Shown: piece by piece, positions 7,530 through 14,554 of the stretch | How positions within the stretch are numbered: the stretch's first letter is position 1 | Layout of the letters: the number at the start of each line of letters is the position of its first letter | From: CAXBES01 sp965367015 | GTDB lineage: Bacteria > Bacteroidota > Bacteroidia > Flavobacteriales > Flavobacteriaceae | Assembly: GCA_965367015.1 (NCBI GenBank) | Contig: CBDUGY010000057.1 | Coordinates: 1 to 17,952 of the forward strand | Length of the DNA: 17,952 nucleotides | Reading direction: 5' to 3' | Notes under the pieces: generated by a model | The model's database searches: none | Told to the model about the DNA's origin: nothing | The model's input: only the letters and a program-made list of their open reading frames with translations | Program-made: the position numbers and the translations under genes

Positions 7530-7566
7530 ATCTATTCTCCGCCTTAGTGCGGATATTTTAATTAAA
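7530..7566 (-). promoter_or_regulatory. Leader hairpin directly before prfB
   Basis: Read leftward, TTAATTAAAA and two bases are followed by a hairpin with stem TCCGC/GCGGA (7538-7542 with 7549-7553, loop of 6). Eight bases (GAATAGAT) then precede ATG. It matches in design the leaders before arsC and the threonine aldolase gene. Confidence 0.5.
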
Positions 7567-7579
7567 ATTCAGTACGTAA

Positions 7580-7587
7580 CAAAACTA
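7580..7587 (-). promoter_or_regulatory. Candidate -7 box for the prfB operon
   Basis: Read leftward, TAGTTTTG fits TAnnTTTG exactly and lies about 51 bases before ATG 7529. The predicted transcript would begin near 7573 and include the leader hairpin. No good TTG is seen at the -33 position. The divergent gene starting at 7775 shows only TAGTTTTA (7740-7747), one mismatch from the consensus. Confidence 0.45.
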
Positions 7588-7774
7588 GAGTTATTAATTT
7601 AAAGCTGAAAGAATATTTTTTAAAAGTAGGCTTAAAGAATTTCTGTTTATTGCGTTGAAAATTGCAAACCTTCAATAAGTGAGATGCAGCCCAAAAACTG
7701 AACACGGGCAACCTGATTAGATTTATAGATTTATTTTCATAGTTTTATACGCTCCCAAATAATAAAATTTTACT

Positions 7775-10183
7775 ATGAAACATATATGTATCGCACTTTG
7801 TGTGCTCTTCGGAATCTACACCGTGGAGGCACAATTCCTCGAAAAAAAGAAGGATCTAAAAAAAACAGAAGGATTTTTCAATTATCATTATTCAGAAGCT
7901 GAAGGAAATATTTACCTGGAGGTCGATAAAATAGATACTGAATTCTTGTATGTGCATTCCTTGAGCACGGGATTAGGCTCTAACGATATTGGTCTCGACA
8001 GAGGTCAGTTGGGTGAGGGGGTACTGGTTAAATTCATTAAAAGCGGCAACAAGTTGCTATTGATGCAACCCAATATGCAGTATCGGGCCAATACCGATAA
8101 TGCCTTAGAAAAGAAATCGGTAGAACAGGCATTCGCTAAATCAATTTTATTCGGTTTTGATATTAAGGATACTATAAATGATAAGTTTGTGGTTGATCTT
8201 ACTCCATTTTTAATGTTAGACGCGCACGGGGTGGCACAAAAGCTAAAGCGTAATAAAGAAGGCACCTACAAGCTCGATAAATCTCGAAGCACCCTATGGA
8301 TGGAAAACACCAAGGGATTTCCAAAAAATGTAGAATTTGAAACTATGTTAACTTTCACCGGGGAACCCTCAGGTAGAAACCTTGGCAGTGTCGCACCCGA
8401 TGCATCATCAGTTTCGGTGATTCAACATCACAGCTTTGTTGAATTACCCGATGCCGGCTATACCCCCAGAGTTTTTGATCCAAGAAGTGGTTCTTATCCT
8501 ACAACATATTTAGATTATAGTACTCCTATTTGGGAACCGATTACCAAGCGTTTTATTACACGTCATAGACTGGAAAAGAAGGATCCTTCAGCAGCTGTCA
8601 GTGAAGCAGTAGACCCTATAATTTATTATTTAGACCCCGGTACTCCCGAGCCTGTTAGGTCGGGATTATTGGAAGGTGCGCGTTGGTGGAATCAAGCCTT
8701 TGAAGCTATTGGCTTTAAAGATGCCTTTCAGGTAAAAATGTTACCGGAAGGAGCAGATCCTATGGATTTACGTTACAATGTAATACAATGGGTGCATCGG
8801 TCGACTCGAGGTTGGAGTTATGGCTTAACTATCAATGACCCGCGTACGGGAGAGATCATCAAAGGTCATGTAAGTTTGGGTAGTCTGCGTATCCGACAAG
8901 ATTTCTTAATAGCTCAGGCATTAATGAACAAACCATTTGCTCAAAGGGACGACAATCACCAACAAATGTTGGATATGGCATTGGCGAGAATCAGACAACT
9001 TTCAGCCCATGAGGTGGGACATACACTTGGTTTTGCGCATAATTTCGCAGCGAGCACAAAAAATAGATCCAGTGTGATGGATTATCCGCATCCCACTTTA
9101 AAATTAAACAATGGAGAGGTAGACTTTAGCGATGCTTATGCTACGGGAATTGGAGATTGGGATAAGATAACTGTAGCTTATAGTTACAGTGATATCCCTG
9201 AGAGTGTAGATGAAAAAGTGTTTTTATCGGGCATTCTTCGGAAAGCTGAAGACGAGGGTTTTCCTTTTATCTCCGATAGTGACGCGCGCCCACAAAGTGG
9301 AGCGCATGCCAAGGCACACTTATGGGATAACGGAGCTGATATTTCAGAAGAGTTAAAAGACCTTTTAAAGCTTCGTGCGACAGCAATTGCTAATTTTTCA
9401 AAAGATAATATCAGAACAGGAGAACCTTATTCGGTGCTGGAAGACGTATTTGTACCATTATATTTTTATCATCGCTTCCAAACAGAAGCAGCTGTGAAGT
9501 TGATAGGAGGGATGGATTATAATTATGCGGTAAAAGGAGCTGGGGGAGTAACAAATAAGATACTTCCGAGGCAAGAGCAGATGCAGGCATTACAGTCGGT
9601 TTTAATGACCATACAACCAACTACCTTGGCAATTCCTGAGGACAAGTTAGCGCTTTTCCCTCCCAGAGCCTATGGATACTGGCGTTCTCGAGAATCTTTT
9701 AAAAGTAAGACCGGGGTGGCATTCGATGCTTTGGGGGCCGCTGCAACGGCTTCAGATATGACGTTAGGCTTGTTGTTACATCCTGAAAGAGCCAATCGAC
9801 TGATTCAGCAAAAGGCGCTACAGCCTGAGAATATCGGATTTAAAGATGTATTGGATAGACTAATTAATACAGCGTTTTCTTCGGAAGAGTCTTCATCATA
9901 TCACAAGGAAATACAGCAAACAGTGCAATATGTGACGCTGCAACATTTGTTGAATTTGGTGGCTAGCAGCCGAAGCATTCCGCAGACAAAATCCTTGGTT
10001 AATGAAACGCTTGACGATCTAACCAAAAAACTATCCAGAAACCGGGATGTCTTTTCTGAACAACTGGTTCGAGAAATAAATCAGTTTAGAGAAGACCCGG
10101 AAGATTTTAAAGTAATCAACCCGCCAACGATCCCGGATGGGAGTCCGATTGGGAGTTTTGAGTGTTTTGTAAATGGTGAATAA
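7775..10183 (+). CDS. Secreted zinc-dependent metalloprotease (metzincin type, DUF5117/DUF4953-like)
   Basis: This 802-residue protein starts with a signal peptide (residues 1-20, ending EAQ). The N-terminal half resembles the DUF5118/DUF5117 architecture (FNYHYSEAEGNIYLEV, then GLGSNDIGLDRGQLG). The catalytic part holds an extended zinc motif, HEVGHTLGFAHN: H412, E413, H416 and H422. A probable Met-turn lies at M435 (SSVMDYPHP). This is the metzincin pattern HExxHxxGxxH. The C-terminal 350 residues are mostly helical. Length and layout fit the large exported metalloproteases common in Bacteroidota, probably periplasmic or secreted; the substrate is unknown. The gene diverges from prfB across 245 bases. 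The threonine aldolase gene follows after 53 bases with no clear promoter, so the two may be cotranscribed. Confidence 0.9.
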   Translation: MKHICIALCVLFGIYTVEAQFLEKKKDLKKTEGFFNYHYSEAEGNIYLEVDKIDTEFLYVHSLSTGLGSNDIGLDRGQLGEGVLVKFIKSGNKLLLMQPNMQYRANTDNALEKKSVEQAFAKSILFGFDIKDTINDKFVVDLTPFLMLDAHGVAQKLKRNKEGTYKLDKSRSTLWMENTKGFPKNVEFETMLTFTGEPSGRNLGSVAPDASSVSVIQHHSFVELPDAGYTPRVFDPRSGSYPTTYLDYSTPIWEPITKRFITRHRLEKKDPSAAVSEAVDPIIYYLDPGTPEPVRSGLLEGARWWNQAFEAIGFKDAFQVKMLPEGADPMDLRYNVIQWVHRSTRGWSYGLTINDPRTGEIIKGHVSLGSLRIRQDFLIAQALMNKPFAQRDDNHQQMLDMALARIRQLSAHEVGHTLGFAHNFAASTKNRSSVMDYPHPTLKLNNGEVDFSDAYATGIGDWDKITVAYSYSDIPESVDEKVFLSGILRKAEDEGFPFISDSDARPQSGAHAKAHLWDNGADISEELKDLLKLRATAIANFSKDNIRTGEPYSVLEDVFVPLYFYHRFQTEAAVKLIGGMDYNYAVKGAGGVTNKILPRQEQMQALQSVLMTIQPTTLAIPEDKLALFPPRAYGYWRSRESFKSKTGVAFDALGAAATASDMTLGLLLHPERANRLIQQKALQPENIGFKDVLDRLINTAFSSEESSSYHKEIQQTVQYVTLQHLLNLVASSRSIPQTKSLVNETLDDLTKKLSRNRDVFSEQLVREINQFREDPEDFKVINPPTIPDGSPIGSFECFVNGE

Positions 10184-10199
10184 TTTATTGATAATAATG

Positions 10200-10236
10200 T
10201 AATTAAAAAGATCCCTGCCTCATTGGGAAAATTAAT
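10200..10236 (+). promoter_or_regulatory. Leader element before the threonine aldolase gene
   Basis: TAATTAAAAA (10200-10209) and two bases are followed by a short inverted repeat, TCCC 10212-10215 with GGGA 10225-10228. Eight bases (AAATTAAT) then precede ATG 10237. It repeats the layout seen before arsC and prfB, with a weaker stem of 4 bp and a loop of 9. Confidence 0.35.
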
Positions 10237-11259
10237 ATGACAATTGATTTAAGAAGTGATACTGTAACTAAACCTTCAACGGGTATGTTGGAGGCTATAG
10301 TTCGTGCCGAAACCGGAGACGATGTATATAAGGAAGATCCAACGGTAAATGCATTAGAGGATAAGCTAGCAACAATGTTCGGGATGGATGATGCTTTATT
10401 TTTTCCTTCCGGGAGTATGGCAAATCAGGCGGCAATAAAGCTTCATACGCAGCCGGGAGAACAGCTTATTTGCGATAAATGGGCGCACGTATATAATTAT
10501 GAAGGTGGGGGAGTGTCATTTAATAGTGGCGTTTCATGTAAATTGGTAGATGGAAATCGAGGGATGATCACTGCACAACAAGTAATAGAATCTATCAATC
10601 CACCCGATTTTTATCACAGTCCGTTAACATCCTTGGTTTGTTTAGAAAATACAACTAACAAAGGGGGTGGAGCTTGTTATGATTTCGAGGAAATAAGAAA
10701 AATCAGAACTGTTTGCGACACAAATGGATTGGGCTTGCATTTGGATGGCGCAAGATTGATGAATGCGATTGTCGCTAAAAGTGAAAATACTAAGGACTAC
10801 GGAAAAATTTTCGACACAATATCAATATGTTTAAGCAAGGGACTGGGAACGCCGCTGGGAACGGTTTTAATTGGTAAAAAAGAATTAATGCGCAATGCGA
10901 TCAGGGTTAGGAAGGTTTTAGGTGGAGGAATGAGGCAGGTGGGGTTTATGGCTGCCGCCGGGCTATATGCGCTGGAGCACAATGTAGAAAGACTGGCGGA
11001 AGATCATAAGAAAGCTTCAGAAATTTCGGATGTACTTAAAGGGGCTTCCTACGTAAGTAAAGTTGAGCCTACCGAAACTAATATTGTTATTTTTTATCTT
11101 TCCGAAGACTTTTCCGAAGAAAAGTTTATGAGCGATCTGATAGCCAGAGATATACGTATAAGTGACATGGGTCAGGGGAAGTTGCGTATTGTAACTCATC
11201 TTGACTATACCGATGCGATGCACGAACACTTCTTAACGGTACTACAGAATTACGCATAA
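10237..11259 (+). CDS. ltaE: Low-specificity L-threonine aldolase (PLP enzyme)
   Basis: This 340-residue cytoplasmic enzyme begins IDLRSDTVTKPS, the hallmark of threonine aldolases. The motifs run in family order: FFPSGSMANQ (substrate and cofactor loop), DKWAHVYNYEGGG, LENTTNKGGG, HLDGAR (D170 pairs with the PLP ring nitrogen) and SKGLGTPLG, where K201 should form the Schiff base with PLP. GGGMRQVGFMAAAGLYAL follows. The enzyme cleaves L-threonine and L-allo-threonine to glycine and acetaldehyde; strict allo specificity cannot be excluded. It is full length. It follows the metalloprotease gene by 53 bases, but nothing links their functions. A bidirectional terminator begins just after its stop. 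Confidence 0.95.
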   Translation: MTIDLRSDTVTKPSTGMLEAIVRAETGDDVYKEDPTVNALEDKLATMFGMDDALFFPSGSMANQAAIKLHTQPGEQLICDKWAHVYNYEGGGVSFNSGVSCKLVDGNRGMITAQQVIESINPPDFYHSPLTSLVCLENTTNKGGGACYDFEEIRKIRTVCDTNGLGLHLDGARLMNAIVAKSENTKDYGKIFDTISICLSKGLGTPLGTVLIGKKELMRNAIRVRKVLGGGMRQVGFMAAAGLYALEHNVERLAEDHKKASEISDVLKGASYVSKVEPTETNIVIFYLSEDFSEEKFMSDLIARDIRISDMGQGKLRIVTHLDYTDAMHEHFLTVLQNYA

Positions 11260-11260
11260 A

Positions 11261-11285
11261 AAAAGCTTCCTGTTAGGAAGCTTTT
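11261..11285. terminator. Bidirectional intrinsic terminator
   Basis: A 10-bp perfect stem, AAAAGCTTCC (11261-11270) with GGAAGCTTTT (11276-11285), has the 5-base loop TGTTA. It is flanked by A on one side and ends in T on the other. It separates the rightward threonine aldolase gene (stop 11257-11259) from the leftward YegP-like gene (stop at 11307). Confidence 0.88.
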
Positions 11286-11306
11286 ATGTCTTTAAGTATT
11301 GAAAAT

Positions 11307-11627
11307 CTATTCTACCTCTTTTACGTCGGCTTTAGGAGCATTTTTTCTAACAGATTCAATTCCATTATTCATACCTGATTCTGCTGCATACATTTGACTA
11401 CTTCCAATTATTTGACCATTGGTAGATTTTACATTAAAATGAAATTTTCCATTCTTAGCAGTTTTTCTTTCAATACAATTGTCGTTTCCACAATTCTTCT
11501 TTACAGATTCAATACCATTCATCGCGGTTGCCTTAGAAGAATACATTTGACTTGAAAGTATTACTTGTCCATTTCCGGCTTTCAAAACAAAATGAAATTT
11601 ATCACCGCTTTTTTTTAATTCAAACAT
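11307..11627 (-). CDS. YegP/DUF1508-family protein, two tandem repeats
   Basis: This 106-residue protein consists of two copies of a DUF1508 unit of about 48 residues. Copy one (about 1-46) reads KFHFVLKAGNGQVILSSQMYSSK and ends GIESVKKN. Copy two (about 55-97) reads KFHFNVKSTNGQIIGSSQMYAAE and ends GIESVRKN. The same two-copy layout is found in E. coli YegP. The family forms small alpha/beta units of unknown role. No signal peptide is present, so it is cytoplasmic. It is a single gene that converges on the threonine aldolase gene and diverges from the OmpA gene across 254 bases, where I find no exact TAnnTTTG box for either direction. Confidence 0.9.
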   Translation of the reverse strand: MFELKKSGDKFHFVLKAGNGQVILSSQMYSSKATAMNGIESVKKNCGNDNCIERKTAKNGKFHFNVKSTNGQIIGSSQMYAAESGMNNGIESVRKNAPKADVKEVE

Positions 11628-11881
11628 AGTTGAGGTTTTTTGGATTACACTTGTTACTAGGATCTAAATATCTAAAAAAAAAAGGAAAAAAGGAGATTTA
11701 AAGTTTAAAATTAATTTCTGAAACATAATCTGTTAGAAGCACTTACACTTAATCCTCGTTAATGTGCAACTAAACGAAAAGAGTACTGACTCACACAAGT
11801 TTGTTGGTGTATTTTAAGTAAATTTAGGAATACAATAGTAATTTAGCCATCTAATTTATAACCATTTAAATATTTACAAAC

Positions 11882-13567
11882 ATGAAAAAAATTATTCTTT
11901 TAGGTCTTTCCCTTTTAGTTGCTTCGGTAGCTTTCTCACAAGACCTTCCAACAAACCCTGAACCTGGCAAGTGTTACGTTCGCTGTGTGACTCCGGATAT
12001 CTGGGTTAATCAGGACGTTACTGTACAGGTTTCTCCTGCATATAAGAAATTAAGCGTGGTTCCTGCTCAATATACAACAGAGACTATTAGCGTTGATTCT
12101 AAGGCGGCTGCTCAAAAATTAGAAGTAATTCCAGCACAATATTCAACTGAAACTTTTAGTGTTGTAACTAAAGAAGCTTCTCAACGCCTTGTAAAGGTTC
12201 CTTCTGAAGTAACTACTGATACAGAAGTTGTTACTACAAGTGATGCTAGCTATAGCTTACGTGTAGTTCCTGCTGTTTATGAAAACAGAACTTTCGAAGT
12301 TGTTACGCAACCTTCTTATCAAAAAGTTGAAATCGTTCCTGCTGTTTACGAAACAAGAGACGTAACTATTACTGTAAAAGAACCATCTCAGCGATTGGAA
12401 GTTATTCCAGCTGAATGGGGTACTGAAACATTAACGTACAAGAAAAGAGAATACGGTACATCTATCAGAACTACGCCGGCAAGTTTTACCACTGATGTGG
12501 AAACTATCGAGGTTAAGCCAGTTACGGCAAGATGGGAAATGAGTGATACTCCTGCAGCCGAATGTGCTTCAAGCGATCCAAACGACTGTAGATACTGGTG
12601 TTACAAAGGTGTTCCTGCAGAATATACTACTGTAAGTGTACAACGTTTGGCGAATGATGCATCATTTGTTAGAACTTCAGATTGCGACGAAAGCGCAGGT
12701 AGTGGATCAAATTGTGGTGAGGGTACTTATACTAGATCAATTTTAGTTAGACCAGCATCAACGAGAGTAATTGATATTCCCGGTGAAACCAAAACGGTTA
12801 AAACTACTGTTATGGTAACGCCTCCTACTACAAGAGTTGTAACAGTTCCTGAAGTGAGAAAAACGATGACTAAGAAAGTTATGGTAACTCCTCCAACTAC
12901 AGAGCGAATTGAAATTCCAGCTGTAACTTCAACTGTTAAGAAAACTATTATTTCTAACGAATCTAGTAGAGTAGAAGAGATTCCTGCTCAATCCACTACT
13001 TTCAAGAAAACGATAATGGCTTCAGCACCTTCAACAAGATCTGTTGATATTCCTGGACAATCTAAAACGTTGAAAGTAACAAAACTGGTTTCAGATGCTA
13101 GAGTTGATGAGGTTACTGTTCCTGCTGTTACTAAGACTGTAACAAAAGAAGTTCTTCAAACTAAAGGTGGATTAACGACTTGGAAAGAAGTTGAATGTGC
13201 TTTAGTTGAATACCAAGCACTTCCAATAAACTGGAACCTAGGTAGCGCAACTTTAACAGGTGATGCAAAAAGAATTATCGACACTCGATTAATGCCTGTA
13301 TTGGCTGCTAATCCTGGTGTTAAGTTAGAAATAGCTTCTCATACAGATTCTAGAGGTGGAAGTACTTCTAATCAGGATCTTTCTGAAAGAAGAGCGCAAG
13401 CGGTTGTTACTTACCTTCAATCTAAAGGAATCAACAGTAGCTTATTAGTTGCTAACGGATTCGGTGAAAGAAGATTAAAGAACAGATGTGCAGACGGTGT
13501 ATCTTGTACAGAACGTGAGCACGCTACAAACCGTAGAACAGAATTTAGACTGATCAACAATAACTAG
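11882..13567 (+). CDS. OmpA-family protein with a long array of 23-residue repeats
   Basis: This 561-residue envelope protein has a signal peptide (residues 1-20, ending FSQ) and a short Cys-containing start (PGKCYVRCVTPD; C31, C35). Block A has seven repeats centred on prolines 61, 84, 107, 130, 153, 176 and 199. A Cys-rich linker follows (C228, C236, C240, C268, C278). Block B has six lysine-rich repeats centred on prolines 300, 323, 346, 368, 391 and 414. An OmpA C-terminal domain (about 445-558) ends the protein, with HTDSRG (D489) and LSERRAQAV (R504). The D-R spacing of 15 equals that of E. coli OmpA D271/R286, which bind peptidoglycan. No N-terminal eight-strand barrel is present. Likely role, inferred: a peptidoglycan-anchored structural protein. 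It appears codon-biased (many GTT, CCT, ACT and AGA codons), suggesting high expression. Confidence 0.93.
   Translation: MKKIILLGLSLLVASVAFSQDLPTNPEPGKCYVRCVTPDIWVNQDVTVQVSPAYKKLSVVPAQYTTETISVDSKAAAQKLEVIPAQYSTETFSVVTKEASQRLVKVPSEVTTDTEVVTTSDASYSLRVVPAVYENRTFEVVTQPSYQKVEIVPAVYETRDVTITVKEPSQRLEVIPAEWGTETLTYKKREYGTSIRTTPASFTTDVETIEVKPVTARWEMSDTPAAECASSDPNDCRYWCYKGVPAEYTTVSVQRLANDASFVRTSDCDESAGSGSNCGEGTYTRSILVRPASTRVIDIPGETKTVKTTVMVTPPTTRVVTVPEVRKTMTKKVMVTPPTTERIEIPAVTSTVKKTIISNESSRVEEIPAQSTTFKKTIMASAPSTRSVDIPGQSKTLKVTKLVSDARVDEVTVPAVTKTVTKEVLQTKGGLTTWKEVECALVEYQALPINWNLGSATLTGDAKRIIDTRLMPVLAANPGVKLEIASHTDSRGGSTSNQDLSERRAQAVVTYLQSKGINSSLLVANGFGERRLKNRCADGVSCTEREHATNRRTEFRLINNN
12029..12511 (+). 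repeat. Repeat block A within the OmpA-family gene: seven 69-bp units
   Basis: Proline codons lie at 12062, 12131, 12200, 12269, 12338, 12407 and 12476, each exactly 69 bases apart. The core is L-x-V-(V/I)-P-A-x-Y-x-T-x-T. At DNA level, GTTCCTGCTGTTTA recurs at 12266 and 12335. The units are diverged but none has lost the period. Confidence 0.9.
12746..13156 (+). repeat. Repeat block B within the OmpA-family gene: six units of 66-69 bp
   Basis: Proline codons lie at 12779, 12848, 12917, 12983, 13052 and 13121, with spacings of 69, 69, 66, 69 and 69. The core is R-V-x-x-(I/V)-P-(A/G)-x-x-x-T-(V/L/F)-K-K-T, more basic than block A. MVTPPTT recurs in units one and two. Confidence 0.9.
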
Positions 13568-13608
13568 TAGGTCGTCACACAGTAAAATAACCATCAATGT
13601 ATTGAAAG

Positions 13609-13643
13609 AGAATTCCCATTAATTTGGGAATTCTTTTTTTTTT
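13609..13643 (+). terminator. Intrinsic terminator after the OmpA-family gene
   Basis: A 10-bp perfect stem, AGAATTCCCA (13609-13618) with TGGGAATTCT (13625-13634), and a 6-base loop are followed by a run of ten T (13634-13643). It starts 42 bases after the stop codon. Confidence 0.93.
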
Positions 13644-13653
13644 ACCATCTTTG
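13623..13653 (+). promoter_or_regulatory. Candidate promoter for the thioredoxin-like gene, overlapping the terminator
   Basis: TTTG (13623-13626), a 19-base gap and CATCTTTG (13646-13653) match the Bacteroidota TTTG-N19-TAnnTTTG layout with one mismatch in the -7 box. The box lies 40 bases before ATG 13694. The -33 element is inside the terminator hairpin of the upstream gene. Confidence 0.4.
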
Positions 13654-13693
13654 GCATACATTATGCAATCTTCGAACTCAAAATAACCTACAT

Positions 13694-14164
13694 ATGAAGC
13701 GTTTAATAGTTGTATTGTTCTTCCTAACGACTCTCATTTCATATTCGCAAGAGTCTGAATCTAATTTAATCTGGCTTACGAATCTTGAAGAAGCTGAAAA
13801 GATTTCTCAGCAATCAAAGAAACCAATACTGATGTATTTTACCGGAAGCGATTGGTGCCCGCCCTGTGTGGCCCTGAAGCGAGATTTTTTCGAGAGCGAG
13901 GAATTTTCGACCCGAGCAGAAGGTTTTGTGTTGCTGATGGTTGATTATCCGCGTAGAGTTGATATTATTACGCCGGAGCAAATGACTTACAATAAAAAGA
14001 TAATGGCTAAGTATAATCAAAGTAAGTCGTTCCCGAAACTTCTTGTACTCAACTATAAAGGTCAGGAATTAGGAAAGCTTTCAGGATATAGTTCTTATAA
14101 TACTTATCAGGATACCAGTCACCATTTTGCATTCGTTGACAAGTATATAGCGAAAAATAATTAA
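13694..14164 (+). CDS. Exported thioredoxin-like protein (WCPPC)
   Basis: This 156-residue protein has a signal peptide (residues 1-19, ending YSQ) and one thioredoxin-fold domain. The redox motif is GSDWCPPC, with C55 and C58. The probable cis-proline is P114 in SKSFPKLLVLN. The approach YFTGSDWCPPCVALKRDFF resembles the Thioredoxin_7/DsbD-gamma-like group found in the periplasm. The likely role is thiol-disulfide exchange in the periplasm, though partners are unknown. It lies downstream of the Cys-containing OmpA-family gene, behind a terminator. A link, such as oxidation or repair of those cysteines, is possible but unproven. Its stop is 2 bases from the stop of the converging YbaB gene. 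Confidence 0.9.
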   Translation: MKRLIVVLFFLTTLISYSQESESNLIWLTNLEEAEKISQQSKKPILMYFTGSDWCPPCVALKRDFFESEEFSTRAEGFVLLMVDYPRRVDIITPEQMTYNKKIMAKYNQSKSFPKLLVLNYKGQELGKLSGYSSYNTYQDTSHHFAFVDKYIAKNN

Positions 14165-14166
14165 AT

Positions 14167-14490
14167 CTATTTAAAGAGATCCATTCCCGGAATATTTGGC
14201 ATGCCCTCTTTGGCTACTGCGCCTATCTCGGCTTCATTTACCGAAGTTGCTTTTTCAATTGCCTTATTCAAGGTTAAAATTAAATAATCTTCAAGTTGTT
14301 CTTTGTCTTCTAATAAAGAATCGTCTATCTCGATAGATTTAATTTCTCTATTAGCCGTAAGAGTGATTTTTAAAAGGCCATCACTACTTTTCTCATCAAT
14401 TAATACTGTATCCAGCCTCTTTTTTGTCGCTTCTACCTTTTCCTGGGTTTCTTTTAATTTCCCCATCATTCCCATTAAATCTCCAAACAT
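14167..14490 (-). CDS. ybaB: YbaB/EbfC-family nucleoid-associated protein
   Basis: This 107-residue cytoplasmic protein has the YbaB layout. An N-terminal helix (FGDLMGMMGKLKETQEKVEATKKRL) is followed by a central beta section (GLLKITLTANREIKSIEIDDSLL) and a C-terminal helix (YLILTLNKAIEKATSVNEAEI). Known members form tweezer-like dimers that bind DNA and influence nucleoid structure or expression. In many bacteria ybaB sits between dnaX and recR, but here it stands alone. It converges with the thioredoxin-like gene with only 2 bases between stop codons and no hairpin there. Confidence 0.93.
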   Translation of the reverse strand: MFGDLMGMMGKLKETQEKVEATKKRLDTVLIDEKSSDGLLKITLTANREIKSIEIDDSLLEDKEQLEDYLILTLNKAIEKATSVNEAEIGAVAKEGMPNIPGMDLFK

Positions 14491-14512
14491 ACTTTTAATT
14501 TTATATTCTATA

Positions 14513-14544
14513 CAAATTTACTACTTTGCGGCTAAATAAATCAA
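14513..14544 (-). promoter_or_regulatory. Promoter for ybaB
   Basis: Read leftward, TTG (14544-14542), a 21-base gap and TAAATTTG (14520-14513) give an exact Bacteroidota -33/-7 pair. The -7 box is 22 bases before ATG 14490, so the untranslated leader would be short. Confidence 0.6.
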
Positions 14545-14554
14545 CCTTTTGTTT

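Noticed and set aside
11747..11766. Bulged inverted repeat CACTTAA/TTAATGTG upstream of the OmpA gene
   Set aside because: The 7-bp AT-rich stem with a bulge is within chance expectation for this 254-base interval, and no regulator or riboswitch match is seen.
12029..13156. CRISPR array or tandem DNA satellite
   Set aside because: The 69-bp period is in frame inside one long coding region, with diverged units and codon-level changes; it encodes protein repeats.
14521..14528. CTACTTTG as a -7 box for oligopeptidase B
   Set aside because: It lacks the leading TA and there is no TTG at the -33 distance.
14549..14554. TTG start two codons before the oligopeptidase B ATG
   Set aside because: ATG 14555 gives a normal lipoprotein signal (MKN...); the TTG extension adds MF with no benefit.
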